64,000 nucleotides of DNA from Rhodoplanes tepidamans (GCF_030813915.1 NZ_JAUSUJ010000009.1:162679-226678), one strand, 5' to 3'; positions 17,426 to 26,753 are shown, counted from the stretch's first letter. Numbers and translations: made by a program. Notes: generated from the sequence alone by a model not told the origin.

Positions 17426-18232
17426 TCACACGGCCCGGAGGCCGGCGCCGGCTGCCGGCCCGACCTCCGGCGGATCGTGGTCGGATCGACCGCGGCATTG
17501 TCTGCGCTGCATCGGCACCGTCCCGAGGATTTCCGCCCGCGTTCTCCCGCCGGAAGCCGCCGCGCCGGTCATGTCCTTCCGCGTCTCCCCGCCCATCCCG
17601 GGCTCCTGGTCCGTGCCGGGCTCCGGACCCGCACCGGGCTCCTGGCTCGTACCGATCGGCGCGTGCGTCGGCGCCCGCCGGCGACCGTGGGCATGCCCGC
17701 GGCGTCGGGGCGGGACGCGGCGGCGACGAGGTGGTTATTCGGGCTGGGCCCAAAAGCCGGCCCTGCTCGGGAGCCACGCGACGGTCCGGTTATTGCCACA
17801 CTGTCGGTGGAGCGAAATAGGGTGAACCTTTTTCAGGTTGTGATCGCGCCGGACCGATAAGGGCGCGGGCGCGTGACGCTCGCTCGTCAATTCTTCTCGT
17901 CATCTTTTGCTGTCGATAAAAACAAACTAATGTCAGGTACATGTGTAGATATTGTGCGGATAAATTAGCATTTAATCACGTTCGTTATTGCAGGTTGTGC
18001 GGTGGTGCAAGAGTCCGAAAATGTAACACGAGCGGGCTAGTCGCAGCCATGTTTACGATAAATTGCATAGCTGTCCAATCAATGATGAATCTTTCTTGTT
18101 GCATGGTATGAAAACGGTAGGTTAGCAGTGAATACTCTTTGGAAGTCTCGGTAGGGTCGGGTATGGCGTTGCGTCGGCCGGTTGTCGGCCACGATCCGGT
18201 TCGCGCCCACGAGAGAAGACGCGGGAGCGAGG
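17426..18232. other. Intergenic region before module 4
   Basis: No gene is supported. The first half is GC-rich and holds a short 18-bp tandem repeat. From 17870 to 18150 the sequence becomes strongly A+T-rich, with runs such as AATTAGCATTTAATC. It shares promoter-proximal elements with the region before module 3, as described there. Confidence 0.55.
17598..17651. repeat. 18-bp tandem repeat, three units
   Basis: Three units starting CGGGCTCC lie at 17598, 17616 and 17634 and differ at a few positions. They fall in non-coding DNA and may be a decayed piece of a Pro/Ser-rich coding segment. Confidence 0.6.
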
Positions 18233-19450
18233 ATGGATCGGTTCGGTGGAGAGTGCGGGCGGCGTGAGCGGCCCGGTATCGCACGTCGCATGATCGGGGT
18301 CGCGACCGCGGCCGTCGCGCTGGCGGCCTGGTTCGGCCAACCCGCGGCGGCGCAGCCGCGCCATGGCGCCGAGGACAAGGCGCCGCTCGTGCTCACGCAG
18401 GCGCAGTCGCGTGTGTCCGGGCTGCCGGCCGGCTACGGCGAGCGCATGAACAACAACACGCTCACGGTCATGACGAGCGCGCCCGGCGGCGGCTGGCTGC
18501 TGCTCGGCCACGATATCGCGACGGTGCTGGACGACGGCGAGGAGATGCGCATCCTGCCCCTGGTCGGGCGGGGCGGCGGTCAGAATGTCCGCGACGTGCG
18601 CTTCCTGAAAGGGGTCGATCTCGGCATCGTGCAGCTCAACGTGCTGACCGAGATGCAGCGCACCAACGAGATCGGCCGGCTCGACGACAAGATTTCCTAC
18701 ATCGCCAAGCTGTCCAACGACGAGATGCATGTCGTCGTCCGGGCGGACTCGGGCATCAACTCGCTCGCCGACCTGAACGGCAAGCGAGTGAACGTCCACA
18801 ACGCCGGCAGCGGCACGGCGATGCTGGCGCCGAGCGTGTTCGCCAAGCTCGGGGTGCAGCCGATCCTGACCAACATGCCGCAGGCCGACGCGCTCCTGAA
18901 GATGAAGTCGGGCGAGATCGCCGCGACGATCCTGATCTCGGGCAAGCCGCTGTCGCCGTATCAGCGGCTCGCAGCCGGGTCGGGATATCGTCTTCTCCCG
19001 ATTCCCTACAGCCGGCAGCTGCACAGCGAGTTTCTGCCCGCGACGCTGTCGTCCGCGGATTACCCGAACCTCATCGCCGCGGGGCAGGAGGTGGAGACGA
19101 TCGCGGTCAGCACCCTGCTGATCGCCTACAACTGGCCGAAGAACACCGATCGCTATCGCCGCATCGCCAACTTCGTGCACCGTTTCTTCGAGCACATCGA
19201 ACAGTTTCAGAAGCCGCCGCGCCATCCGAAGTGGCGGGAGATCAATCTGCACGCCTCGGTGCCCGGCTGGCACCGGTTCCCGGCCGCCGAGGAGTGGCTG
19301 CAGCACAACTCGCAGGCGCGCGAGATCAGACAGCAGTTCGATCGCTTCCTCCTGGCGCGGGACGGCAACGCGCGTCCGCAGAGCCATGCCGAGGTCGAGC
19401 AGATGTTCCGTGAATTCATGCAGTGGAAGGACACCCGTCCGCGCCGCTGA
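18233..19450 (+). CDS. Module 4: TAXI-type periplasmic binding protein
   Basis: This 405-residue receptor has a signal peptide at about residues 1-38 (RRMIGVATAAVALAA core, ending PAAAQ). The ligand loop reads TVMTSAPGGGWLLLGHD, a third variant distinct from modules 1 and 2, followed by LVGRGGGQNVRDV and GVDLGIVQLN. The second lobe has SGEIAATILISGKP. The shared C-terminal extension ends MQWKDTRPRR. The ATG at 18233 is preceded by GGGAGCGAGG, nearly identical to the leader of the module 3 remnant. Transcription probably continues into the Sel1-type gene 42 bp downstream. Confidence 0.85.
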   Translation: MDRFGGECGRRERPGIARRMIGVATAAVALAAWFGQPAAAQPRHGAEDKAPLVLTQAQSRVSGLPAGYGERMNNNTLTVMTSAPGGGWLLLGHDIATVLDDGEEMRILPLVGRGGGQNVRDVRFLKGVDLGIVQLNVLTEMQRTNEIGRLDDKISYIAKLSNDEMHVVVRADSGINSLADLNGKRVNVHNAGSGTAMLAPSVFAKLGVQPILTNMPQADALLKMKSGEIAATILISGKPLSPYQRLAAGSGYRLLPIPYSRQLHSEFLPATLSSADYPNLIAAGQEVETIAVSTLLIAYNWPKNTDRYRRIANFVHRFFEHIEQFQKPPRHPKWREINLHASVPGWHRFPAAEEWLQHNSQAREIRQQFDRFLLARDGNARPQSHAEVEQMFREFMQWKDTRPRR

Positions 19451-19492
19451 GCATCGCGTGCGGCTCGGATGACGACTGGAAGGGGGTGGAGC

Positions 19493-20656
19493 GTGACGGC
19501 ATCGATCGACGACAGCGACCCGCGTGTATCCTACCCACCGCCATGGGGACGGCCGGTCGGCGAGGAGCCCTACGCCGAGGCGCCCTACGCCGAGGCGCAT
19601 GACGATGCCGCCGACCTGTCCGACCTCGGGCAGCGCGTGCGCAGCCGCACCGACGCGGCGCCGGTCGCCGGGCCGGCGCGTGCGTCCGCCGCACCGGAAC
19701 GGGCGCGCCGGGGGGCCCGGCCGTACGATGGCGACGTCGCCATCCGCGAGCTCGAGGAGCGGCTGAGCCTCGATCCAGACCTCGTCCCCGAACCGCGGCG
19801 GGCGCCGCGGTCCGGCGTGTGGCGGACCATCGGCCGGGTCGCGCTGGTGCTGAGTGGCGCGGCAGCGCTGGCGGGCGGAGCCGTGGTGTTCGGCCTCCCG
19901 GCGCTGGAGCGTGCCGGCTCGGGGACGTCGCAGCAGGCCGCGCCGGTGAGCATGACGCTCGGCAGTGGCCGGGTCGCCGGCATCGACGAGCCGATTCCGC
20001 TAGCGGTCGGGCTGTCGCGTCCGGTCGATGGCCATCTGGCGATCGGCGGCCTTCCGTTCGGCATGCGGCTCACCACGGGCAGGCCGCTGGCGCCGGACGG
20101 CTGGCTGGTGCCGGTTTCCCTGATCGGGCAGACATCGGTCGTTCCGCCGCGCGGCTTCTCGGGACGTGCCAACCTGGTCGTCGAGCTGCGCCGGCCCGAC
20201 GACGCGGTGCTGGCTCGGGCCAACCTGCAGCTCGGCTGGTCGGAGCCGGCGCCGCCCCCGCGGCCGGTGCAGAACGCCCCGGCCGGCGCGGTGACGCCGT
20301 CCGCGACGAGCGTGCCGCCGGCGTTCACGGCCCGGCCGATGCGGCCCGGCCCGGCCGCCACCGCGGCCCCGCCGATCGACCCCAACGAAGCCGCAGCCAT
20401 GATCAAGCGGGCCGAGGATCTCGTCAGCCGCGGCGATCTCGCCTCGGCCCGGCTGCTGCTGCGGCGTTCCGCGTCCGGCAACGGGCACGCGGCGCTGCTG
20501 CTGGGGATGACCTACGATCCCGACACCTTCTCGCAACTCTCCGTCATCGGCGAGGTGCCGGACCCGGAGAAGGCCCAGTTCTGGTATCAGCGCGCCGCCG
20601 AGCTCGGCTCGTCGGACGCCGCCCGCAAGCTGGAGGCGCTGGCGCGCGGCCGCTGA
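19493..20656 (+). CDS. Module 4: membrane protein with Ig-like and Sel1-like domains
   Basis: This 387-residue closest relative of the module 3 protein has its GTG start at 19493, preceded by AGGGGGTGGA. The N-terminus is IDDSDPRVSYPPPWGRP, then an acidic tandem (EEPYAEAPYAEA), the motif RPYDGDVAIRE near 78, a helix near 117-138, an Ig-like domain (about 180-255; LAIGGLPFGMRLTTGRPL, VVPPRGFSGRANLVVELR) and the Sel1-like end with ARLLLRRSASGNGHAALLLGM and AQFWYQRAAELGSSDAARKL. Topology is predicted N-in. Its 3' end overlaps the convergent yidD gene by 70 bp. Confidence 0.75.
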   Translation: MTASIDDSDPRVSYPPPWGRPVGEEPYAEAPYAEAHDDAADLSDLGQRVRSRTDAAPVAGPARASAAPERARRGARPYDGDVAIRELEERLSLDPDLVPEPRRAPRSGVWRTIGRVALVLSGAAALAGGAVVFGLPALERAGSGTSQQAAPVSMTLGSGRVAGIDEPIPLAVGLSRPVDGHLAIGGLPFGMRLTTGRPLAPDGWLVPVSLIGQTSVVPPRGFSGRANLVVELRRPDDAVLARANLQLGWSEPAPPPRPVQNAPAGAVTPSATSVPPAFTARPMRPGPAATAAPPIDPNEAAAMIKRAEDLVSRGDLASARLLLRRSASGNGHAALLLGMTYDPDTFSQLSVIGEVPDPEKAQFWYQRAAELGSSDAARKLEALARGR

Positions 20657-21018
20657 GCATCGTCGCATGCGCAAGCCGCCGGCGCGGTCCGCACCGGCGG
20701 CTCGGCGAGCGTGCCGCGCCAGCGGCCGTAACGCCAGGGCAGCCACCAGCGGGCGCCCGCCGGCAGCTCGGCCGGCACGAAGTCGAGCCCCCGGGTGCCG
20801 AACGGGTGGCAGCGGCAGAACCGCGCCAGCGTCATCCAGCCGCCGGCCCACAGGCCGAACCGGTCGATCGCCTCGTCCCCGTAGACCGAGCAGGTCGGCA
20901 GGTGCCGGCACTGCGTCCCCACGAACGGCGACAGCGTGAGCTGATACGCCCGGATCAGGCCGCGGGCGGCGATCCGCGGCAGCCGGGACACGAGGTCGGC
21001 GGTCGGGTGGTGTGGCAT
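20587..21018 (-). CDS. yidD: Membrane protein insertion efficiency factor YidD
   Basis: This 143-residue small amphipathic protein is thought to help YidC insert proteins into the inner membrane. The hallmark stretch is present: YQLTLSPFVGTQCRHLPTCSVY, the family's paired cysteines, then HPFGTRGLDFVP. The C-terminal 60 residues beyond the family core are Arg/Ala-rich and run into the 3' end of module 4 on the opposite strand. This suggests the original stop was lost or shifted. In Hyphomicrobiales yidD often sits next to the IscU-like and folE genes, as here, with one extra gene between. Confidence 0.9.
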   Translation of the reverse strand: MPHHPTADLVSRLPRIAARGLIRAYQLTLSPFVGTQCRHLPTCSVYGDEAIDRFGLWAGGWMTLARFCRCHPFGTRGLDFVPAELPAGARWWLPWRYGRWRGTLAEPPVRTAPAACACDDAQRPRASASSLRAASDEPSSAAR

Positions 21019-21295
21019 CGTCCTTGCAACATAGATCGCCGCGGTCGCGGGGCAAGGGGAATGCCGCGAAGCACTCGTTCAGGTCAGGAAAGTATTTTTG
21101 TACCTGCAGGGCAGCATCCCGCCTTCGCAGTGCCGCAAAAGGACCGCTTGCGATGGTCGATTGCGTACGTAAGATCACAGTTGCGCGAAAGTCTCGTCAT
21201 GTGGCGAGATTGCCGATGCTGGAAGATCCAACAAGAACAAGAAGAAATCTAACGTGTACCGAACACGCGTTGCTGAAACGGCACGGGGAACCTCG

Positions 21296-22582
21296 ATGAA
21301 GCGGTGCTGGGTCGTGAAGCGATCCTGGGTCGGCGCGGTCGCTCTGGCGATCTTCGCGATGCCGGTGGTCGCCGGCACGCCGGAGCTTCCGGCCAACCCC
21401 CGCATCCTGCCGATGCAGTTCGTCCTGCAGGAGCCGGCCGCGAGCTGCGCCGCCGACTGCCGGCCGCTCGTCTTCGCCGCCGGAATGATCACGTCCGACA
21501 CGCCGCGCCGCTTCGAGGCCTTCGCGGTCGAGCGCGGCCTGCGCGACGGCACGGTGGTGCTCGACTCCGACGGCGGCTCGGTGCTCGGCGCACTGGCGCT
21601 CGGGCGATCGATCCGGCGCCTCGGGCTCGACACCACGGTCGGCCGCGCCGACCGGTCGGGCGGGGCCGGACGGGCCGCGACCGTCGCCCCGGCGAACTGC
21701 GAATCCATGTGCGCCTTCGTGCTGCTCGGCGGGACGCACCGCGAGGTGCCGGCCCGCTCGCGCGTCCTCGTCCATCAGATCTGGCTCGGCGACCGCCGCG
21801 ACGACGCCGTCGCCGCGTCCTACTCGGCCGAGGATCTGGTGCTGGTGCAGCGCGACATCGGCGCCATCGTCCGCTACACGGCCGAGATGTCGGGCAATCT
21901 CGGCGGCGCCGCCGAGCTGATCGAGATCGCGCTGCGCATCCCGCCCTGGGAGCCGATGCGGCTGCTCACCCGCGACGAGCTGCGCCGGACCGGCCTCGAC
22001 CGCGAGACCGTGCCGGTCGCCGCCCGCCAGACCTCGGCGGCCGTGGTGCCGGCATCGCTGACGCCCGACCGGGTGCCGGCGATGAGCGAGCGCGGCTGGA
22101 GCGCGGTCGAGGGGAGCAGCGGGCCGATGCTGGTGCGCCGGCACCCGCTGACCGTCGAGGGCGAGCGGATCGGCACCTTCGACCTCAGCCTGAGCTGCGG
22201 CGACGCCGCCGGCACCTACGCCCTGACCTATGCGGAGAAGCGGCACGGCGGCGCCGGCGGGGCCGACGCGCCGACGCTGGAGAACGCCCGCCTGTGGATC
22301 GAGCAGAGCGAGGTGCCGTTCGAGATCCTGTCGTCGCGCAGCGACGGCGCGCGGGCCGAGAGCGTCGCGATCGCCACCGTTCCGGCGGCGCTGGTGCGCA
22401 CCTTCGCCGGCGCGGCCACCCGTTCGCTGTCGGTGCAGACCAGGGCGCCCGGCGGCGCCGCGACCTCGACCCGGATCGGCAATGCCGGCATCGGCAAGGT
22501 GTTCGCCAAGCTGGAGACGGCCTGCGGGCGGGGCAACGGCAAGCGCGACGCCCATGCCCGCCTGGAGGCGGCGGCGCGCTGA
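21296..22582 (+). CDS. Periplasmic ClpP-like (COG3904-type) protein
   Basis: This 428-residue protein has a signal peptide (about 1-23, ending VVAG). Residues about 60-230 resemble the ClpP/crotonase-fold periplasmic proteins grouped as COG3904. A VVLDSDGGSVLGAL strand-turn is followed by an NCESMCAFVLLGG segment carrying the presumed catalytic Ser between two cysteines, and by RVLVHQIWLG with the presumed His. The C-terminal half (about 270-428) is of unknown type and has a few cysteines. The ATG at 21296 is preceded by GGGGAA. Its role is unknown. It lies just beyond the four receptor modules and, like them, is exported, but nothing shows a direct link. Confidence 0.7.
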   Translation: MKRCWVVKRSWVGAVALAIFAMPVVAGTPELPANPRILPMQFVLQEPAASCAADCRPLVFAAGMITSDTPRRFEAFAVERGLRDGTVVLDSDGGSVLGALALGRSIRRLGLDTTVGRADRSGGAGRAATVAPANCESMCAFVLLGGTHREVPARSRVLVHQIWLGDRRDDAVAASYSAEDLVLVQRDIGAIVRYTAEMSGNLGGAAELIEIALRIPPWEPMRLLTRDELRRTGLDRETVPVAARQTSAAVVPASLTPDRVPAMSERGWSAVEGSSGPMLVRRHPLTVEGERIGTFDLSLSCGDAAGTYALTYAEKRHGGAGGADAPTLENARLWIEQSEVPFEILSSRSDGARAESVAIATVPAALVRTFAGAATRSLSVQTRAPGGAATSTRIGNAGIGKVFAKLETACGRGNGKRDAHARLEAAAR

Positions 22583-22628
22583 GTCGGCACGCGCCGGGAG
22601 GGGCCGGTGCGGCCGGCGCGCAGGCGCG

Positions 22629-23120
22629 CTACGCCCCGTTGCGGGCCGCCGCGATCTGGTCCAGCGCCGAGCACACTGCATCGAACGTGAGCAATGTCGA
22701 CGCGTGGCGTGCCTTGAATTCGCGCACCGGTTCCAGGACCGCGATGTCGGCCCAGCGGCCGTCCGGCGGCGGTCCGTTCTCCTTGAGCATCCGGCGCACC
22801 GTCTCGCGCAGCGCCCGCAGCTCGCCGGCGGTGGCGCCGACGACATGGCTCGCCATGATCGAGGAGGACGCCTGGCCGAGCGCGCAGGCCTTCACGACAT
22901 GGCCGAAATCGACCACCGTGTCGCCCTCCACCTTGAGGTCCACCGTGACGGTGGATCCGCACAGCTTCGAATGGGCCGTCGCCGTGCCGTCGGGCGCGTC
23001 GAGGCGCCCGAGACGCGGGATGTTGCCGGCCAGCTCGAGGATGCGGCGGTTGTAGACGTCGTTCAGCATGGCGTGCGGGTCCGGGCGGGCTGCGGGTCGA
23101 TTTGCCTCGACCTCTGTCAC
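22629..23120 (-). CDS. IscU/NifU-like iron-sulfur cluster scaffold protein
   Basis: This 163-residue cytoplasmic protein matches the IscU/SufU-type scaffold on which Fe-S clusters are built. Cysteines in [16 protein letters not shown] and DAVCSAL are at the positions expected for the three cluster ligands. The family usually begins near [16 protein letters not shown], so an ATG at 23069 is a shorter alternative. The GTG at 23120 is kept because GGGG lies upstream at a good distance. It is divergent from folE, an arrangement frequent in Hyphomicrobiales. Confidence 0.82.
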   Translation of the reverse strand: MTEVEANRPAARPDPHAMLNDVYNRRILELAGNIPRLGRLDAPDGTATAHSKLCGSTVTVDLKVEGDTVVDFGHVVKACALGQASSSIMASHVVGATAGELRALRETVRRMLKENGPPPDGRWADIAVLEPVREFKARHASTLLTFDAVCSALDQIAAARNGA

Positions 23121-23395
23121 CGACTATACCCCGTCATATAGGATGCCGACCGGGTCAGGCGAGAGGTGCTTGCGCCCGGGTCCGTCCGGTCCCACATGGA
23201 TCCCGTCCGGTCGCGCTGCGGCCGGGCAGTCGAGATCGGCGCATGCCGGGCCCGTCCGGGGAGGCTCCGCCGAGAAAGTCGCCGTCCCTTCGGTGCGCGG
23301 CTGGCCGGTCCGGGCAGCCCGCGTCGCGTGCGACGTGCGGTCGGTGGACCGGTGCGACGCCTGTCGGCGTCGGCCGAACGGAGACGTCGCTCGCG

Positions 23396-24052
23396 ATGGA
23401 CCACGTGATCAAGACCCTGACCCCCGCCGCGCGACCGCCCGAGGCGCCGGGGGAGGTTCCGGCCGCGCCGCTGCGCGCGCGTCCCTCGCGGGCCGAGGCG
23501 GAGGCGGCGGTGCGGGTGCTGCTCGGCTACATCGGCGACGATCCCGACCGCGAGGGTCTCGTCGACACGCCGCGCCGCGTCGTGTCCGCCTATGACGAGC
23601 TGTTCGGCGGCTATCACGAGAATCCCGGCGAGGTGCTGGAGCGCACCTTCTCGGAGATCGGCACCTACGACGACATCGTGCTGGTGCGCGACATTCCGTT
23701 CGCCTCGCACTGCGAGCACCACATGATGCCGTTCGTCGGCCGCGCCCATGTCGGCTATCTGCCGGTCGAGCGCGTCGTCGGCCTCTCCAAGATCGCCCGC
23801 CTGATCGACATCTTCGCCAAGCGCCTGCAGACGCAGGAGCGGCTGTCGTCGATGATCGTCACCGAGATCGACACGGTGCTCAAGCCGCGCGGCGTCGCCG
23901 TGATGCTGGAGGCGGAGCACACCTGCATGTCGATGCGGGGCGTGCAGAAGGCCGGCAGCCGCACCATCACGACCCAGTTCACCGGCGTGTTCCGCGACGA
24001 TCCGAAGGAGCAGTTCCGGTTCGTCAGCCTGGTGCGCAACGGAATCGGCTGA
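23396..24052 (+). CDS. folE: GTP cyclohydrolase I (type IA)
   Basis: This 218-residue enzyme converts GTP to 7,8-dihydroneopterin triphosphate, the first step of folate (and queuosine precursor) synthesis, as a homodecamer. Zinc ligands are visible in HCEHHMMPF (Cys and His) and in HTCMSMRG (second Cys), the set that defines the zinc-dependent IA type. Further signatures are [26 protein letters not shown] and TRTITTQF-like text near the end. The ATG at 23396 is chosen from family alignment. The 270-bp gap from the IscU-like gene has no other gene. Confidence 0.96.
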   Translation: MDHVIKTLTPAARPPEAPGEVPAAPLRARPSRAEAEAAVRVLLGYIGDDPDREGLVDTPRRVVSAYDELFGGYHENPGEVLERTFSEIGTYDDIVLVRDIPFASHCEHHMMPFVGRAHVGYLPVERVVGLSKIARLIDIFAKRLQTQERLSSMIVTEIDTVLKPRGVAVMLEAEHTCMSMRGVQKAGSRTITTQFTGVFRDDPKEQFRFVSLVRNGIG

Positions 24053-24155
24053 CTCCGCTCTCGGAGTAGAGCCATCACGGCCGGCGCCGCGGGCAGGGGA
24101 CCGACGCGCGGCATCGTCGGCTTCTGACGTCGTCCCCGCCCGGACCTTGCCTATC

Positions 24156-24635
24156 ATGAAGAGCGTGTTCGCACCGCGCGGCACCACCGAGCAGATCGAG
24201 GAGGGGCGCGTCTTCGCCCCCAAGTTCGACGCCGACGGGCTGATCCCGGCGATCGTCGCCGACGCCTGGTCGGGGGACGTGCTGATGCTCGCCTGGATGA
24301 ACGACGACGCGCTGGTGCGCTCGATCGAGACCTGCGAGGCGTGGTTCTACAGCCGCTCGCGCGGCAAGCTGTGGAAGAAGGGCGAGTCGTCCGGCCACGT
24401 GCTGCGCATCATCGAGCTGAAGGTCGACTGCGACCAGGACGCGCTGCTGCTGCGCGTCGAGCAGACCGGGCCGGGCGTCTGCCACACCGGCCGCGCCTCC
24501 TGCTTCTACCGCGCCGTCTCGCTGCGCGAGACGGCCGGCCACACGCTCGTGCTGCAGTTCAAGAAGGCCGAGAAGGTGTTCGATCCGGACGCCGTCTACG
24601 GCGCGGGTGCCGGCGCGGAGACGAAGGGCGAGTAG
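24156..24635 (+). CDS. hisI: Phosphoribosyl-AMP cyclohydrolase
   Basis: This 159-residue single-function enzyme opens the adenine ring of PR-AMP in histidine synthesis. The metal-binding and active-site signatures are present: [37 protein letters not shown] and [11 protein letters not shown], with the cysteines that bind zinc. The ATG at 24156 is used; an in-frame TTG at 24147 is less likely. There is no fused HisE domain, as usual in alphaproteobacteria. It is followed by a bidirectional terminator. Confidence 0.96.
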   Translation: MKSVFAPRGTTEQIEEGRVFAPKFDADGLIPAIVADAWSGDVLMLAWMNDDALVRSIETCEAWFYSRSRGKLWKKGESSGHVLRIIELKVDCDQDALLLRVEQTGPGVCHTGRASCFYRAVSLRETAGHTLVLQFKKAEKVFDPDAVYGAGAGAETKGE

Positions 24636-24668
24636 CGCCGCCGCCGCCGGCGCGGATCACCAAGCAAA

Positions 24669-24691
24669 ACGGCCGGGCGGTGCCCGGCCGT
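24669..24691. terminator. Bidirectional terminator between hisI and rplI
   Basis: A perfect 10-bp stem (ACGGCCGGGC and complement) has a 3-nt loop. TCGTGTTT follows on the plus strand and TTTGC on the minus strand. It lies between two convergent operons. Confidence 0.75.
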
Positions 24692-24730
24692 TCGTGTTTC
24701 GAGGATCGAGCGTGTGTCGGCGCAGGCCGA

Positions 24731-25306
24731 TCACTCCTCCTCCTGGCCGGCCTGGCCGGCTTCCGGATTCTCGAAGAACTCCTCGGCCGCCGCCTCGGCG
24801 ACCTCGCGGTCCTCGCGGCGCGCCGTGACGTCCTCGCCGCGCTTGATGCGCTCGGCCTCGTCGGCGTTGCGCGCGACGACGACGGAGACCGTCACCTCGA
24901 GCTCCGGATGCAGCACGATCGGAACGCTGTGCTGGCCGATGGTCTTGATCGGGGCGTTGATGGCGACCTGGCTGCGGTCGATCGAGACGCCGCCCTCGCC
25001 GAGCAGCTCGGCGATGTCGCGGGTGGTCACCGAGCCGTAGAGCTGGCCGGTGTCGGAGGCCTGGCGCAGCACGACGAAGCTCTGGCCCTCGAGCTTGCCG
25101 CCGACCTTCTCGGCCTCGACCTTGCGCTCCAGGTTGCGGGCCTCGAGCTGCGCCTTCATGCCCTCGAACTTGGCGAGATTGGCCTTGGTGGCGCGCAGCG
25201 CGCGACCCTGCGGCAGCAGGAAGTTGCGGGCGAAGCCGTCGCGCACCCGCACGACGTCGCCCATCTGCCCGTGCTTGCCGACGCGCTCCAGCAGAATCAC
25301 TTCCAT
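24731..25306 (-). CDS. rplI: 50S ribosomal protein L9
   Basis: This 191-residue protein has the N-terminal RNA-binding domain starting [19 protein letters not shown]. The [13 protein letters not shown] signature follows near residues 23-35, then the long connecting helix rich in Lys/Glu and the C-terminal domain. A Glu-rich tail of about 40 residues is longer than in enterobacterial L9 but common in alphaproteobacteria. AAGGAGAA precedes the ATG. It is the last gene of the rpsF-rpsR-DUF2232-rplI operon. Confidence 0.97.
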   Translation of the reverse strand: MEVILLERVGKHGQMGDVVRVRDGFARNFLLPQGRALRATKANLAKFEGMKAQLEARNLERKVEAEKVGGKLEGQSFVVLRQASDTGQLYGSVTTRDIAELLGEGGVSIDRSQVAINAPIKTIGQHSVPIVLHPELEVTVSVVVARNADEAERIKRGEDVTARREDREVAEAAAEEFFENPEAGQAGQEEE

Positions 25307-25352
25307 GTCGTTTCTCCTTCTCGGAACCAGGGAACTCTTTCAGGGAACTCTT

Positions 25353-26312
25353 TCAGGTGGACGGACCGGGGGGCGCCGGCGCGCCGCCGAAGCGGGCGCG
25401 CAGGTCGATCGCGGCGTCGACCAGCCCGATCAGCATCACGACGAACAGCGGCCAGCCGAACAGCAGCACCGACGCGTAGAGCGTCGCGAGCACCAGGGCG
25501 CGGCTCTTCAGCCGGCGGGTCAGCGTATGCACCACGGCGAAGCCGAGCGCCGTGAAGGCGATCGAGAGCGTCGCCGCCAGCATGCCGGCGAGCAGGCCGG
25601 CGAGGCCGGGCAGCAGCGAGGCGGCGATCGCCGCGGCGAAGATCACGGCCGAGGCCAGTGGGAACGAGATGGCGGAGAGCGGCGGCCACGGCCGCGGCAG
25701 CCGGCCCGACACGCTCACCACCTTGGCGCCGACCCACAGGTTGAACAGCAGCGTCGTCGTCATCAGCGAGGCGGCGGCCGGCGGCAGCGCGATGGCGAGG
25801 AACTCGAGCAGCGGCTCGGAATCCGGGGTGCCGGGCAGGCCGGGGGCGCCGGGCCGGCGGGTGAACACCCGGGCGAAGCCTTCGCGCAGCGTGGCGCGGA
25901 TCTCCTCGACGTCGCTGCCGAAGGTCGGCAGCGCCAGCGCCACGGCGAGCGCGCCGAGAACCGCGGCCCACAGCACGATGCGGCCGACCGGATACCAGTC
26001 GAGCGTCGGCGCGGCGGGATCGCCGCCGGGACGCGCCAGCAGCGCGAGATAGGAAAGCCACCAGCCGGGCAGGGCGAGGCCGAGCAGGAAGACGAGGAAG
26101 AACAGCGAGCCGAACCAGGCGGCGAGCGCGATCGTGCCGGCCAGGGTGGCGAGCAGGCCGGCCCAGTGGCTCCAGCCGAGCGCCGCGATCATGATCGGCA
26201 GCGGCGCCAGATAGAACAGCAGCATCGACAGGGTCGACCCGGCCGCGAGGGCCGCGAAGGTCAGGGCTGCCACGGCGCCGGCCCCGAGGCCGACCAGGAT
26301 GAACTGGATCAT
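25353..26312 (-). CDS. DUF2232 multi-pass membrane protein
   Basis: This 319-residue inner-membrane protein has about eight to nine hydrophobic helices. Sequence and its fixed place between rpsR and rplI identify the DUF2232 (YybS-like) family, whose biochemical role is not established. Helix-breaking Pro/Gly-rich loop RRPGAPGLPGTP near residue 170 separates two membrane halves. The ATG at 26312 lies about 190 bp after the rpsR stop, and the gene is probably co-transcribed with the ribosomal genes. Confidence 0.85.
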   Translation of the reverse strand: MIQFILVGLGAGAVAALTFAALAAGSTLSMLLFYLAPLPIMIAALGWSHWAGLLATLAGTIALAAWFGSLFFLVFLLGLALPGWWLSYLALLARPGGDPAAPTLDWYPVGRIVLWAAVLGALAVALALPTFGSDVEEIRATLREGFARVFTRRPGAPGLPGTPDSEPLLEFLAIALPPAAASLMTTTLLFNLWVGAKVVSVSGRLPRPWPPLSAISFPLASAVIFAAAIAASLLPGLAGLLAGMLAATLSIAFTALGFAVVHTLTRRLKSRALVLATLYASVLLFGWPLFVVMLIGLVDAAIDLRARFGGAPAPPGPST

Positions 26313-26499
26313 CGTCTCGCTGTCCCGCTCGTGGAGCGGTTAGAGGCGGATCAGCGTCGCTCGCCTGCGGCGTGCGACCGTCCGCCCCAACCAGAGGACC
26401 GGCCCGCGATGCCGTGCGGCAGGCGGGCCGGATGTCGTCGTCAGTCGTCGTCGGGCCGGTCTTCGGGCCGGCGCGTGCCGGCCGCGCGGACCGCCGCGG

Positions 26500-26748
26500 T
26501 CAGCGGATCACGTAGGGCAGCAGGCCGAGGAAGCGGGCACGCTTGATGGCGCGCGCCAGCTCGCGCTGCTTGCGGGCCGACACCGCGGTGATGCGGCTCG
26601 GCACGATCTTGCCGCGCTCCGAGATGTAGCGCTGCAGCAGCCGCACGTCCTTGTAGTCGATCTTCGGCGCGTTGGCGCCGGAGAACGGGCAGGTCTTGCG
26701 GCGACGGAAGAACGGACGGCGGGCGCCGCCGGCGGATTGCATGGCCAT
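26500..26748 (-). CDS. rpsR: 30S ribosomal protein S18
   Basis: This 82-residue protein is typical in length and has the family block [10 protein letters not shown], then [32 protein letters not shown] (positions about 25-56) and the end [11 protein letters not shown]. The ATG at 26748 is chosen because GAGGAG of the rpsF tail lies at proper distance. A GTG at 26757 overlapping the rpsF stop is possible but poorly spaced. Confidence 0.96.
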   Translation of the reverse strand: MAMQSAGGARRPFFRRRKTCPFSGANAPKIDYKDVRLLQRYISERGKIVPSRITAVSARKQRELARAIKRARFLGLLPYVIR

Positions 26749-26753
26749 GGCGC

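Noticed and set aside
17477..17860. 127-codon plus-strand frame between modules 3 and 4
   Set aside because: Arg/Pro-rich, no ribosome site, contains the 18-bp tandem repeat; judged non-coding.
8908..20656. Ordinary TRAP transporter locus
   Set aside because: No permease subunit is present in the window, and the partner genes have one helix and Sel1 repeats.
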